Positions 1 through 6,836 are shown, numbered from the stretch's first letter. The stretch: 11,933 bases of DNA from Burkholderiales bacterium (GCA_947448105.1 CANFNE010000052.1:1-11933), one strand, 5' to 3'. Numbers and translations: made by a program. The notes: generated by a model not told the origin, from the letters alone.

Positions 1-652
1 AGATGTTGGAAAACTCTTCAATAAAAGTTTCATGCTGGATGGCGATGCGGTCCAGGTCGCGGGCAAAGCGGTTGTAGGCAATCACCGCCGGAATGGCGGC
101 GAACAGGCCAATGGCGGTGGCCACCAGCGCCTCGGCAATGCCGGGTGCCACGGTGGCCAGGGTGACTTGCTGCAAAGACGCCAAGCCAGTAAAGGCGTGC
201 ATGATGCCCCAGACCGTGCCAAACAAGCCCACATAAGGCGAGACCGAGCCGACCGATGCCAGGAAGGAGAGATTGCTTTCCACCTCGTCCATCTCGCGCT
301 GGTAGCTCGCGCGCATGGCGCGCCGGGCGCCGTCCATGAGCGTGGCGACATCGCTGACGCGGCGCTCGCGCAGTTTTTGGAATTCGCGCATGCCGCTGGC
401 AAAAATGCGCTCCATGGGACCGGAGTTTTGGGCCTTGGACGAGGCTGCACTGAACAGCTCATTGAGGCTGGCGCCCGACCAAAACTCCTTCTCAAACGTT
501 TCGTTGTGGGCCTTGACGCGCTTGAGGGCAAACAGCTTGCGAAAAATCGCCGACCAGCTCGCCAACGACACCAGCATCAGCAGCGCCATGACGATTTGCA
601 CCACAAAGCTGGCGTGCAGCACGAGTTGGAGAATGTTCAGGTCTTGGTTCAT
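1..652 (-). CDS. tolQ: TolQ, Tol-Pal inner-membrane proton-channel subunit (3' end cut by window edge)
   Basis: TolQ is the MotA/TolQ/ExbB-family subunit of the Tol-Pal machine. With TolR it uses the proton motive force to energise TolA for outer-membrane constriction at division. Reading the minus strand from the ATG at 652-650 gives 217 codons with no stop before the edge; the family is about 220-240 residues, so only a short C-terminus is missing. The N-terminus reads MNQDLNILQLVLHASF. Three membrane segments are visible at about residues 12-34, 129-155 and 165-193. The latter two carry the family signatures SPYVGLFGTVWGIM and APGIAEALVATAIGLFAAIP, and the large cytoplasmic loop lies between segments 1 and 2. 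The gene starts 39 bp after the aminotransferase stop with no strong Shine-Dalgarno, so read-through from upstream is plausible. tolR and tolA would be expected beyond the left edge (inference). ExbB is the alternative, but the sequence is closer to TolQ. Confidence 0.93.
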   Translation of the reverse strand, partial: MNQDLNILQLVLHASFVVQIVMALLMLVSLASWSAIFRKLFALKRVKAHNETFEKEFWSGASLNELFSAASSKAQNSGPMERIFASGMREFQKLRERRVSDVATLMDGARRAMRASYQREMDEVESNLSFLASVGSVSPYVGLFGTVWGIMHAFTGLASLQQVTLATVAPGIAEALVATAIGLFAAIPAVIAYNRFARDLDRIAIQHETFIEEFSNI

Positions 653-691
653 GGTGAAAGCCCAGGGCTGTACTAAATAAAAAAAGGCGGC

Positions 692-1876
692 TCAGGCCAG
701 CATTTTGCGCAGGCGTGCGATGGCCGTGTGCAGTTGCTCCATCGAGCTGGCAGTAGAAAAACGCACAAACTGGCCGGTCAGGTCGGTGCCAAAGTCGCGC
801 CCCGGCGTGATGGCTACATGGGCCTGTTGCATCACGGCAAACGAGAAATCCCAGCTGTCTTTGAGCCCTAGCCGCGCGCACGCGGCCGAACAATCGGCCC
901 AGGCGTAAAACGCGCCATCGGGCGCCACGGGCACGTCCAGACCCAGGCTTTGCAGCGCGGGCACAAAGTAGTCGCGCCGGGCTTTGAACTCGGCGCGGCG
1001 CGTCTCATACAAAGCAATGCTTTCGGGCTCAAAACAGGCCAACGCTGCATGCTGGGCGATGGTGCTGGGGCAGATAAACAGGTTTTGCGCCAGGCGCTCG
1101 ATCACCGGCACCAGCGCTTGCGGCACCACCATCCAGCCCAGGCGCCAGCCGGTCATGTTGAAGTATTTGCTAAAGCTGTTGATGCTGATGACCGAGTCGT
1201 CCAGCGCCAGTGCGGTCTGGCCATAGTGGGCGTCAAAGCTCAGGGGCAGGTAAATCTCGTCCACCATGGTGACGCCGCCGCGCGCTTGCACCACGGCGTG
1301 GATGCGGCGCAGCTCGGCGGGGTCAATCGAGCTGCCGGTGGGGTTGGACGGAGAAGCCAGCAGCACGCCGCGTGTCTTGGGGCCCCAGGCGGCCTGCACC
1401 TGGTCGGCGCTGAGCTGAAAGCGCTGCGCGGCCGTGGTGGGAATGAGCACCGCGCGCCCGTCGGCGGCGCTTACAAAATGCCGGTTGCAGGGGTAGCTGG
1501 GATCGGGCATGAGCACTTCGTCGCCCGCGTCGATCAGCGCCAGGCAGGCCAGTTGCAGCGCGGCCGAAGCCCCGGCGGTCACCACAATGCGGCTGGCCGG
1601 CACGCTTGCGCCAAAGCGGCTGGTGTACCAGTCGCTGATGCGTTCACGCAAGGCGGGCAGGCCGGTGGCTTGGGTGTATTGGCTGTGGCCCTGGACAATG
1701 GCGCGCTGGGCTGCGTCTTGCACCAGCGGCGCCGCAGTGAAATCGGGCTCGCCGATGTTCAAAAACACCATGGGCGCATCGGTGTGCGCCACGTTGCGGC
1801 CCAGCTCGGCGGCGGCCTTGGCCACCTCCATTACATAAAAAGGTTCTATTTTTTCGGCGCGGCGCGAGATCTGCAT
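692..1876 (-). CDS. PLP-dependent aminotransferase, class I/II (aspartate aminotransferase fold type I)
   Basis: A 394-residue fold-type I aminotransferase, which would transfer an amino group between an amino acid and a 2-oxo acid through pyridoxal phosphate in the cytoplasm. Key residues are in order: the N-terminal NIGEPDF motif (40-46), the TAGASAALQL cofactor-phosphate loop (100-109), SPSNPTG with Asn178, Asp206 in VDEIY (pairs with the pyridine nitrogen), the Schiff-base Lys237 in NSFSKYFNMTGWRLGW, and the substrate-carboxylate Arg372 in FVRFS. Length is normal and the gene looks intact. It starts 12 bp after nusB and ends 39 bp before tolQ, so it probably belongs to the same transcript. 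Its ribosome-binding site is weak (a GGAA just before the ATG). The amino-acid substrate cannot be read from sequence: aspartate, alanine or an aromatic amino acid are all possible, so no symbol is given. Confidence 0.93.
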   Translation of the reverse strand: MQISRRAEKIEPFYVMEVAKAAAELGRNVAHTDAPMVFLNIGEPDFTAAPLVQDAAQRAIVQGHSQYTQATGLPALRERISDWYTSRFGASVPASRIVVTAGASAALQLACLALIDAGDEVLMPDPSYPCNRHFVSAADGRAVLIPTTAAQRFQLSADQVQAAWGPKTRGVLLASPSNPTGSSIDPAELRRIHAVVQARGGVTMVDEIYLPLSFDAHYGQTALALDDSVISINSFSKYFNMTGWRLGWMVVPQALVPVIERLAQNLFICPSTIAQHAALACFEPESIALYETRRAEFKARRDYFVPALQSLGLDVPVAPDGAFYAWADCSAACARLGLKDSWDFSFAVMQQAHVAITPGRDFGTDLTGQFVRFSTASSMEQLHTAIARLRKMLA

Positions 1877-1888
1877 TTCCGAGGGCGA

Positions 1889-2422
1889 CTATTGGGCCGC
1901 GGGGTGCTTCGCCCGGTCGGCCTGTACCTCGGGGCCGCGCAGCTCGGGCGCCAGGCCATTGAGCACGGCGTTGACGTACTTGAAGCCGTCGGTGCCGCCA
2001 AATTCCTTGGCCAGCTCAATGCATTCATTGAGCACCACACGCCAGGGCACGTCGGGGCAGTGCTGCATCTCATAGACGCCAATCCACATCACCGCGTGCT
2101 CGACCGGGGAGATCTCGGTCATGGGCCGGTCCAGCCGGGTCAGGATCAGGGTGTCGAGCGCGTCCGCATGGTCAATGCAGCCGTGCAAGAGCGCGTCAAA
2201 GTGCGCGGCGTCGGCTTTGTTAAAACCGGCCAGGTCGCGGGTAAAGCTGTCAATGTCGGCGGCAGAGTTTTTGCCCACCAGGCGCTGGTACAGGGCCTGG
2301 AGCGCAAATTCACGGGCGCGGCTGCGGTTGTTTTTGCTGCCGGCCTTGCGGGCGCCGGTGGCGGTCAGGCCCACGCGGGATTGGCGGGGCGGGCGCTGGG
2401 CGGCTGCGGGCGTGTCGGTCAT
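1889..2422 (-). CDS. nusB: NusB transcription antitermination factor
   Basis: NusB binds boxA RNA together with NusE (ribosomal protein S10) to promote antitermination, chiefly on rRNA operons. The all-helical NusB domain spans about residues 32-157 of 177. It begins with RSRAREFALQALYQ and contains the conserved block WRVVLNECIELAKEFGG (127-143) followed by FKYVNAVL. A basic, low-complexity N-terminal extension of about 30 residues (rich in Ala, Arg, Pro and Gly) and a short C-terminal tail flank it, as is common in betaproteobacterial NusB. The ATG overlaps the ribH stop by one base (TAATG), with GGAA inside the ribH 3' end serving as ribosome-binding site, so translation is probably coupled. 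A ribH-nusB arrangement is widespread in bacteria, which supports both assignments. Confidence 0.97.
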   Translation of the reverse strand: MTDTPAAAQRPPRQSRVGLTATGARKAGSKNNRSRAREFALQALYQRLVGKNSAADIDSFTRDLAGFNKADAAHFDALLHGCIDHADALDTLILTRLDRPMTEISPVEHAVMWIGVYEMQHCPDVPWRVVLNECIELAKEFGGTDGFKYVNAVLNGLAPELRGPEVQADRAKHPAAQ

Positions 2423-2895
2423 TAAATAGTTTCCAGAAAATTGGCCATTTCCACGGCCACACGGGCGGCGTCGCGGCCTTTGTCTACTTGGCGGGCTTGC
2501 GCCTGCGCCATGTTTTCGACCGTCAAAATCGCGTTGGCGATGGGGATTTGGTAGTCCAGCCCCACGCGGGTCACGGCGGCGCCGGATTCGTTGGCCACCA
2601 GCTCAAAGTGGTAGGTCTCGCCACGGATGATGCAGCCCAGCGCCACCAGGGCGTCGTAGCGGGTTTTCTCGGCCAGGGCCTGCAAGGCGGTGGCCACTTC
2701 GAGTGCGCCGGGCACGGTGAAGTGGTGGATGTCGCGCTCGGCCACACCCAGGTCCAGCAGCTCTTGCTTGCAGGCGGCTGCCAGCGCGTCGGTCACGCCG
2801 GCGTTAAAGCGGGCTTGCACGATGGCAATGCGCAGTTGCTTGCCGTCCATACGGCTGTCGGTATCGGCAACGTTGCCTTTGTCTGCGCCAAACAT
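2422..2895 (-). CDS. ribH: 6,7-dimethyl-8-ribityllumazine synthase (RibH)
   Basis: RibH condenses 5-amino-6-ribitylamino-uracil with 3,4-dihydroxy-2-butanone 4-phosphate to give the lumazine precursor of riboflavin. The 157-residue protein has the normal family length. It contains the substrate-binding ARFN segment (28-31), VPGALEVATALQ (61-72), GCIIRGETYHFE with the catalytic His96 (87-98), VANESG (100-105), and the C-terminal DKGRDAARVAVEM block contributing to the neighbouring active site in the oligomer. An AGAAGGAA ribosome-binding site lies upstream of the ATG. A second in-frame Met at residue 16 is possible, but the first has the better leader. The gene lies 46 bp downstream of ribBA, whose RibB half makes the dihydroxybutanone phosphate substrate. 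The stop overlaps the nusB start. Confidence 0.98.
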   Translation of the reverse strand: MFGADKGNVADTDSRMDGKQLRIAIVQARFNAGVTDALAAACKQELLDLGVAERDIHHFTVPGALEVATALQALAEKTRYDALVALGCIIRGETYHFELVANESGAAVTRVGLDYQIPIANAILTVENMAQAQARQVDKGRDAARVAVEMANFLETI

Positions 2896-2941
2896 GGGGT
2901 TTTCCTTCTGTGTACGGGTGTGGTTGTGTCGGGGTAGCGGC

Positions 2942-4078
2942 TCAGGCAGCGCTGGGGCTGAGGTAGCCCACGGTTTCCAGGCCGTAGCCGGTCAGGCTGG
3001 GCATGCGCCGGGGGCTGCCCATCAAACGCATTTTGTGCACGCCGCACAGGCGCAATATTTGGGCGCCCACGCCATAGGTGCGCAGATCCATGCGGCCGCG
3101 CTCTGGCGCGTGCGCCGGGCGTGCCGTGCCGTCAAACTGGGCCAGCAGTTGTTCGCCAGTCTCACCGCAGTTGAGTAACACGACCACGCCGCGTCCCTCG
3201 CGGGCCACGTGCGCCAGCGCGGCGTCTAAGCTCCAGGAATGCAGCGCGCGGCCCACTTCCAGCGCGTCGAGCACCGACAGCGGCTCGTGCACGCGGGCCG
3301 ATACGGCTTCGCTCGCAGCCCATTCGCCCTTGACCAGCGCCAGGTGCACGCCGTGGCCGGTGGTGTCCTGAAAAATGTGGGCGGTGAATTCGCCAAACGC
3401 GGTTTGGAAGGGGCGGCTGCCCTTGCGCTCGACCAGGGAATCGACCTGGCTGCGGTGCGCAATCAGGTCGGCAATGGTGCCAATCTTGATACCGTGTTCC
3501 GCCGCAAACAACTGCAAATCGGGCAGACGGGCCATGGTGCCGTCGTCTTTCATGATCTCGCAGATCACAGCGGCCGGGCTGCAGCCGGCCATGGCAGCCA
3601 GATCGCAACCCGCTTCGGTGTGGCCTGCGCGCATGAGCACGCCGCCGTCCACCGCTTGCAGGGGGAAGATGTGGCCGGGCTGCACCAGGTCGTCGGCCAC
3701 GGCGCCCGGCGCCACAGCAGCTTGCACCGTGCGTGCGCGGTCGGCGGCAGAAATGCCGGTGGTCACGCCCTCGGCCGCTTCAATGGACACGGTAAAGGCG
3801 GTGCCTTTTTTGTCGCCATTGCGCACCGTCATGGGTGGCAGCTTGAGCAGTTCGCAGCGTTCGCGGCTCAGGGTCAGGCAAATCAGGCCCCGGCCAAAGC
3901 GGGCCATGAAGTTGATGGCCTCGGGCGTCACGTGGTCGGCGGCGAGTACCAGGTCGCCTTCGTTTTCACGGTCTTCTTCGTCCACCAGGATGACGATTTT
4001 TCCGGCGCGCATGTCGGCCACGATGTCTTGGACGCTGGAAATGGCCACGGGCTGGGTGGGGAGGGTAGGGGCAGTCAT
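2942..4078 (-). CDS. ribBA: 3,4-dihydroxy-2-butanone 4-phosphate synthase fused to a degenerate GTP cyclohydrolase II domain (RibBX type)
   Basis: The 378-residue protein has two parts. Residues about 14-212 form a complete RibB domain, which converts ribulose 5-phosphate to 3,4-dihydroxy-2-butanone 4-phosphate and formate. It shows the metal/substrate acidic loop DEEDRENEGDL (33-43), GISAADRA (108-115), and RAGHTEAGCDL with His153 and Glu155. Residues about 213-375 align in outline with GTP cyclohydrolase II, with FQDTTGHGVHLALVKGEW at the start and YGVGAQILRLCGVHKMRLM near the end. However, the zinc-binding C-x2-GDxxxSxxCDCG segment is replaced by SARVHEPLSVLDALEVG, and the EGRGIGL loop is absent. 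Automatic annotation calls such proteins RibBA; the term RibBX has been used for proteobacterial fusions lacking cyclohydrolase activity. A separate ribA is therefore expected elsewhere (inference). The gene starts 95 bp after hslR, with no FMN riboswitch in that gap. Confidence 0.95.
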   Translation of the reverse strand: MTAPTLPTQPVAISSVQDIVADMRAGKIVILVDEEDRENEGDLVLAADHVTPEAINFMARFGRGLICLTLSRERCELLKLPPMTVRNGDKKGTAFTVSIEAAEGVTTGISAADRARTVQAAVAPGAVADDLVQPGHIFPLQAVDGGVLMRAGHTEAGCDLAAMAGCSPAAVICEIMKDDGTMARLPDLQLFAAEHGIKIGTIADLIAHRSQVDSLVERKGSRPFQTAFGEFTAHIFQDTTGHGVHLALVKGEWAASEAVSARVHEPLSVLDALEVGRALHSWSLDAALAHVAREGRGVVVLLNCGETGEQLLAQFDGTARPAHAPERGRMDLRTYGVGAQILRLCGVHKMRLMGSPRRMPSLTGYGLETVGYLSPSAA

Positions 4079-4092
4079 CGAGCAACTTTCGC

Positions 4093-4128
4093 AAATTCTG
4101 GGGGAAATTCGGGGGCGAATTCCTGCCG
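4093..4128 (-). repeat. Three imperfect 12-bp tandem units in the ribBA leader
   Basis: On the plus strand the units begin at 4093 (aaattctggggg), 4105 (aaattcgggggc) and 4117 (gaattcctgccg). The first two are nearly identical, while the third keeps mainly the aattc core. They lie 15-50 bp upstream of the ribBA start codon, so they fall in its 5' untranslated leader or promoter. Function is unknown. The spacing could suit a regulator bound on one face of the helix, or it could be chance in a GC-rich leader. Confidence 0.4.
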
Positions 4129-4144
4129 CAAGGGCGGGTGGACG

Positions 4145-4169
4145 ATTATCGCCGCTTTAAGGCGCGGCG
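4145..4169 (-). promoter_or_regulatory. 6-bp GC stem-loop just after hslR, abutting a GATAAT that could be the ribBA -10
   Basis: CGCCGC (4150-4155) and GCGGCG (4164-4169) form a perfect inverted repeat around an 8-base loop, immediately downstream of the hslR stop. On the minus strand the stem is followed by ATAATCGTCC and not a T-tract, so it is not a classical intrinsic terminator. It may protect a 3' end or slow transcription between hslR and ribBA. The same position gives GATAAT (4150-4145, minus strand), a 5/6 match to a sigma-70 -10 box that would produce a leader of roughly 60 nt. No -35 match is seen at the right distance. Confidence 0.25.
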
Positions 4170-4173
4170 CGGC

Positions 4174-4578
4174 CTAGTCGTCGATGGACGCGCTCCAGCG
4201 GGCGTTCAGGCCTTTTTGCAGGTCGCGCCGGTCGCGTTTGGTGGGGCGTCCGTGGGCAATCGCTAGCGCGGGCTCGGCGTGCAGGCGGCGTTGCTCGGCG
4301 GCTTGGGCGCGGTCGAGCACGCTTTGGGCGGTTTCTTCATACAGCGTCTGGGCCACCGGGGCGGAGCCGCGCGTGCCGCTGATGCCCTTGACCACCACGG
4401 TGCGCTTGACGCTGGCCTGCCACAGCACCACGGTGTCGCCCACGCGCACTTCGCGCGAGGGTTTGACGTCTTGCTGGGCGATTTGCACCCGGCCTTTGCC
4501 CACTTCGTCGGTGGCCAGCGACCGGGTTTTGTAAAAGCGCGCGGCCCAAAGCCATTTGTCGATGCGGATGCTGTCCAT
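4174..4578 (-). CDS. hslR: Hsp15-like S4-domain RNA-binding protein (HslR)
   Basis: A 134-residue protein of the Hsp15/HslR family, close to the usual length of about 130. In E. coli Hsp15 binds stalled 50S subunits that carry nascent chain-tRNA and recycles them after heat stress. The S4 RNA-binding domain occupies about residues 4-65 and starts with the diagnostic IRIDKWLWAARFYKTRSLA, followed by GRVQIAQ, KPSREVRVGD and VVLW. The C-terminus is basic and contains GRPTKRDRRDLQK, typical of the family. The ATG overlaps the tctE stop by one base (TGATG), and an AAGGAA ribosome-binding site sits in the tctE 3' end. Translation is thus probably coupled to the sensor kinase, an unexpected partner. 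Confidence 0.93.
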   Translation of the reverse strand: MDSIRIDKWLWAARFYKTRSLATDEVGKGRVQIAQQDVKPSREVRVGDTVVLWQASVKRTVVVKGISGTRGSAPVAQTLYEETAQSVLDRAQAAEQRRLHAEPALAIAHGRPTKRDRRDLQKGLNARWSASIDD

Positions 4579-6047
4579 CAGGTTTCCTTGTGGGTGCTCT
4601 CAGGTGCCGGAGTCGTGTGCAAGGGCAGCAAGACCACGGCATCCAGACCGGTGCGCTGCGGCCCGTTAAAGCGGTTGGTCAGCGCAATACTGCCGCCTAG
4701 CGCCTGCGCCATCTCACGCGCAATGACCAGGCCCAGACCGGCCCCTGCTTGCGGCCGACCGGTGGCAAAGGGCTGAAACAGCCGCAGGCGCTGCGCCTCG
4801 TCCATGCCGGGGCCGCCGTCTGCAATGCACAGGCGGGCCTGGGCGCCCTGGATGCTGAGCGACACACGCAAGTGCGCGCCTTCGGGCGAATGGGCAATGG
4901 CGTTGTGCAGCAGGTTGCGGGTGAGTTCGCCCAGCATCCAGGCATGGGCCAGCACCGGGCAGGCTTCGCTCTCGATTTCAAAGTCCAGCGATTTGTGTGC
5001 AATCAGCGGCGACACATCGAGCGCCACGCTGCGCGCAGTCTGCGCCCAGTCCAGCACGGCAAAGTCTTTTTGCTGGCGCACCTGCTCTACCTTGGCCAGC
5101 GACAGCATCTGGTTGGCCAGGGTGGTGGCGCGGTCCACGGTGGCCTCTATTTCGCGCAGGGCCGGCAGGGGTGCGAGGTCTCCGCGCAGCGCGGACTGGA
5201 CCTGCGTCTTGAGCACCGCCAGCGGCGTGCGCAACTGGTGGGCGGCGTCGCGCACAAAGCGCTTTTGGTGGTCCAGCAACTGGTGCAGGCGTTGCATGAC
5301 CTGGCTGGTGGCTTGGGTCAGGGGCAGCAGTTCTTGGGGCAAATCGTGGTCGTCCAGGGGGGAGAGTTCGTCGTCATCGCGCTGCGCCAGCGCCCGGCTG
5401 AGACGCTGCACCGGGTGGATCACGCGCTGAACCACGACCAGCACCACCACGGTGATCACGCCAATCAGCACCGCCTGGCGCTGCAAGGTGTCCATCAAAA
5501 TTTGCTCGGCCAGGGTGTGGCGCAGCTCCAGCGTTTCGGCCACTTGCACCATGGCCATCGCGCGCTCCTGCCCGGTGGCCACGGGCTGCAGCAGCACGGC
5601 CACGCGCACCGGGTCGCCTTGCAGCGTGTCGTCGTAAAAGTCCACCAGCGCCGCGTAGGGGCCCTGATTGGGCAAGCTGCCGCGCCAGGCGGGCAGGTCT
5701 TGCGTGCCGTCAATCCAATGGCCTTGTGCGTCAGACACGCGGTAGCTCATGCGGCTGCGGTTGTCGGCTTCAAAGGCCTCCAGCGCGGCGTAGGGGATTT
5801 GCCCGCGCAGGTGTGCCTGGGGACCTTGGCCCTCAAGCACCAGCAGCTCGCCAATGGCCTTGGCCGAGGCCAGCAGGGTGCGGTCGTAGGCGGTGTTGAC
5901 CGCCTGCAGGCTTTTTCGGTAGAGGCTTACCGTGTCCACCGCCACAAACAGCAGCACGGGCAGCAAAATGCCGATCAGCAAAGTGCGCCGCAGGCTTTGC
6001 GGCGTGCGCTGCGGCGCAGGTGATGGTGTGGCGTGCGGACGCTCCAT
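4578..6047 (-). CDS. tctE: Sensor histidine kinase of the tricarboxylate transport system (TctE-like)
   Basis: A 489-residue inner-membrane histidine kinase. Membrane segment 1 (about 21-41) and segment 2 (about 192-210) bracket a periplasmic sensor region of about 150 residues resembling the 2CSK_N domain found in TctE/QseC-type kinases. A HAMP-like linker follows (about 210-260). The dimerisation domain carries the H-box RFVRDAAHQLRTPLAV with phospho-acceptor His270. The ATPase domain has the N-box ELTRNLLHNAIAHS (Asn382), G1 DGGPGM (410-415) and G2 GAGLGL (435-440). The start is 4 bp after the tctD stop, so the two are co-expressed. The family senses extracytoplasmic carboxylate; the actual ligand is not readable. 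Assignment as TctE and not QseC rests mainly on divergence from tctCBA. Confidence 0.92.
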   Translation of the reverse strand: MERPHATPSPAPQRTPQSLRRTLLIGILLPVLLFVAVDTVSLYRKSLQAVNTAYDRTLLASAKAIGELLVLEGQGPQAHLRGQIPYAALEAFEADNRSRMSYRVSDAQGHWIDGTQDLPAWRGSLPNQGPYAALVDFYDDTLQGDPVRVAVLLQPVATGQERAMAMVQVAETLELRHTLAEQILMDTLQRQAVLIGVITVVVLVVVQRVIHPVQRLSRALAQRDDDELSPLDDHDLPQELLPLTQATSQVMQRLHQLLDHQKRFVRDAAHQLRTPLAVLKTQVQSALRGDLAPLPALREIEATVDRATTLANQMLSLAKVEQVRQQKDFAVLDWAQTARSVALDVSPLIAHKSLDFEIESEACPVLAHAWMLGELTRNLLHNAIAHSPEGAHLRVSLSIQGAQARLCIADGGPGMDEAQRLRLFQPFATGRPQAGAGLGLVIAREMAQALGGSIALTNRFNGPQRTGLDAVVLLPLHTTPAPESTHKET

Positions 6048-6051
6048 GGCT

Positions 6052-6729
6052 TTAGTCGGACTTGAGCAGATAGCCCAGGCCGCGCAGGGTCATGAGCGTG
6101 ACACCAGTGCCCACCAGTTTTTTGCGCAGGCGGTAGACCACCACTTCAATGGCCTCAAATTGCACGTTAGCCACACCGGGAAACACCAGTTCAAACAGCC
6201 GTTCCTTGGCCATGGCGTGGCCCGGGCGCGCCAGCAAGGCGGCCATCAGGGCGAGTTCGCGCGGGCTTAAGTCCATCACTGCGCCCCGGCAGTACAGGGC
6301 GCCACTGTCGCGCTCCAGACGCAGTGCACCCAAAGCCAGTGCACTGTGTTGCGCTGGCGCCTCGGTGTTGGCGTGGCGCCGGTGCAGGGCGCGGGCCCGG
6401 GCTTCCAGCTCATCGAGGTCAAAGGGTTTGGGCAGGTAGTCGTCTGCGCCCGCGTTGAGGCCGAGCACCTTGTCGCCTACGGTGCCGCGTGCGGTGAGTA
6501 TCAGCACGGGCGTGCGCAGGCCGGCCTCTCGGGCAGCTTGCAGCACCTGCAAGCCGTCCAGGCCGGGCAAGCTCAGGTCCAGCAGCACCACGTCGGGCTG
6601 TGCTTGCTGCCAGGCGGCCAGGGCCAGCGCTCCGTCGGCGCACAGTTGCACCCGAATGGCTTTGCGCTCCAGGCTGCGTTGCAGCGTGGTGGCCAGCGTG
6701 GGGTCGTCTTCAATCAGGAGCAGGCGCAT
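6052..6729 (-). CDS. tctD: OmpR-family response regulator (TctD-like)
   Basis: A 225-residue two-domain response regulator. The receiver domain (about 1-115) has the acidic pocket Glu7/Asp8/Asp9, phospho-acceptor Asp51 in VVLLDLSLPGLDGLQVL, Thr79 in LILTARG and Lys101 in DDYLPKPFDLDEL. The OmpR-type winged-helix DNA-binding domain (about 125-222) includes LSPRELALMAALLARPG, the recognition-helix region IEVVVYRLRKKL and the C-terminal LRGLGYLL hairpin. It is first in a tctD-tctE pair and divergent from tctCBA, so it most likely controls that transporter operon. The leader directly upstream of the ATG (ACGCACCC) shows no Shine-Dalgarno match, so translation may be inefficient or leaderless-like. 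Confidence 0.93.
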   Translation of the reverse strand: MRLLLIEDDPTLATTLQRSLERKAIRVQLCADGALALAAWQQAQPDVVLLDLSLPGLDGLQVLQAAREAGLRTPVLILTARGTVGDKVLGLNAGADDYLPKPFDLDELEARARALHRRHANTEAPAQHSALALGALRLERDSGALYCRGAVMDLSPRELALMAALLARPGHAMAKERLFELVFPGVANVQFEAIEVVVYRLRKKLVGTGVTLMTLRGLGYLLKSD

Positions 6730-6744
6730 GGGTGCGTGGACGCT

Positions 6745-6780
6745 GGGTTTGGTTGTGGGTTCGGGTTTCCCCTAGGGTTT
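6745..6780 (+). promoter_or_regulatory. GGGTTT hexamer array, candidate TctD operator
   Basis: GGGTTT occurs at 6745-6750, 6763-6768 and 6775-6780, and GGGTTC at 6757-6762. Successive copies are offset by 12, 6 and 12 bp, all in the same orientation. The array ends 11 bp upstream of the TTGACA likely to serve tctC, where an OmpR-family activator would bind. Such regulators usually bind direct repeats about 10-11 bp apart, so 12 bp is slightly wide. Assignment to TctD is inference from position. Confidence 0.4.
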
Positions 6781-6783
6781 CGT

Positions 6784-6800
6784 ACAGGCAATTGACAGGC
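6784..6800 (+). repeat. ACAGGC direct repeat, one helical turn apart, overlapping the tctC -35
   Basis: ACAGGC is present at 6784-6789 and again at 6795-6800, an 11-bp offset typical of OmpR/PhoB-family half-sites. A looser third copy, ACAGAC, follows at 6804-6809. The second copy shares bases with the TTGACA at 6792-6797, so a protein bound here could block RNA polymerase or touch sigma. It is an alternative candidate operator to the GGGTTT array. Confidence 0.33.
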
Positions 6801-6836
6801 CGCACAGACATCATAGGGCGCACACCAACCCCTCAA
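6792..6836. promoter_or_regulatory. Back-to-back candidate promoters for tctC (+) and tctDE (-)
   Basis: Plus strand: a perfect -35 TTGACA lies at 6792-6797, but the region 15-18 bp further on (around 6812-6820) has only poor -10 matches, as expected for an activator-dependent promoter. Minus strand: TATGAT at 6815-6810 is a 5/6 match to the -10, with TTGAGG at 6836-6831 as a 4/6 -35 at a short 15-bp spacing. If both are real the two promoters overlap and would compete. Predictions are by eye only. Confidence 0.3.

Noticed and set aside
679..700. Possible intrinsic terminator after the aminotransferase (minus strand)
   Set aside because: A run of seven T follows GGCCTGAGCCGCC, but the stem is only 3 bp, too weak to call a terminator.
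950..2425. 491-codon plus-strand open frame opposite the aminotransferase and nusB
   Set aside because: It is antisense to two clear genes, has a His/Gly/Gln-rich composition typical of a GC-rich shadow frame, and no recognisable domain.
3239..4177. 312-codon plus-strand open frame opposite ribBA
   Set aside because: Shadow of a well-supported enzyme gene, with no motif and no sensible ribosome-binding site.
4749..6023. 424-codon plus-strand open frame opposite tctE
   Set aside because: It mirrors the kinase gene codon for codon, shows no family motif, and has biased His/Gln/Gly composition.
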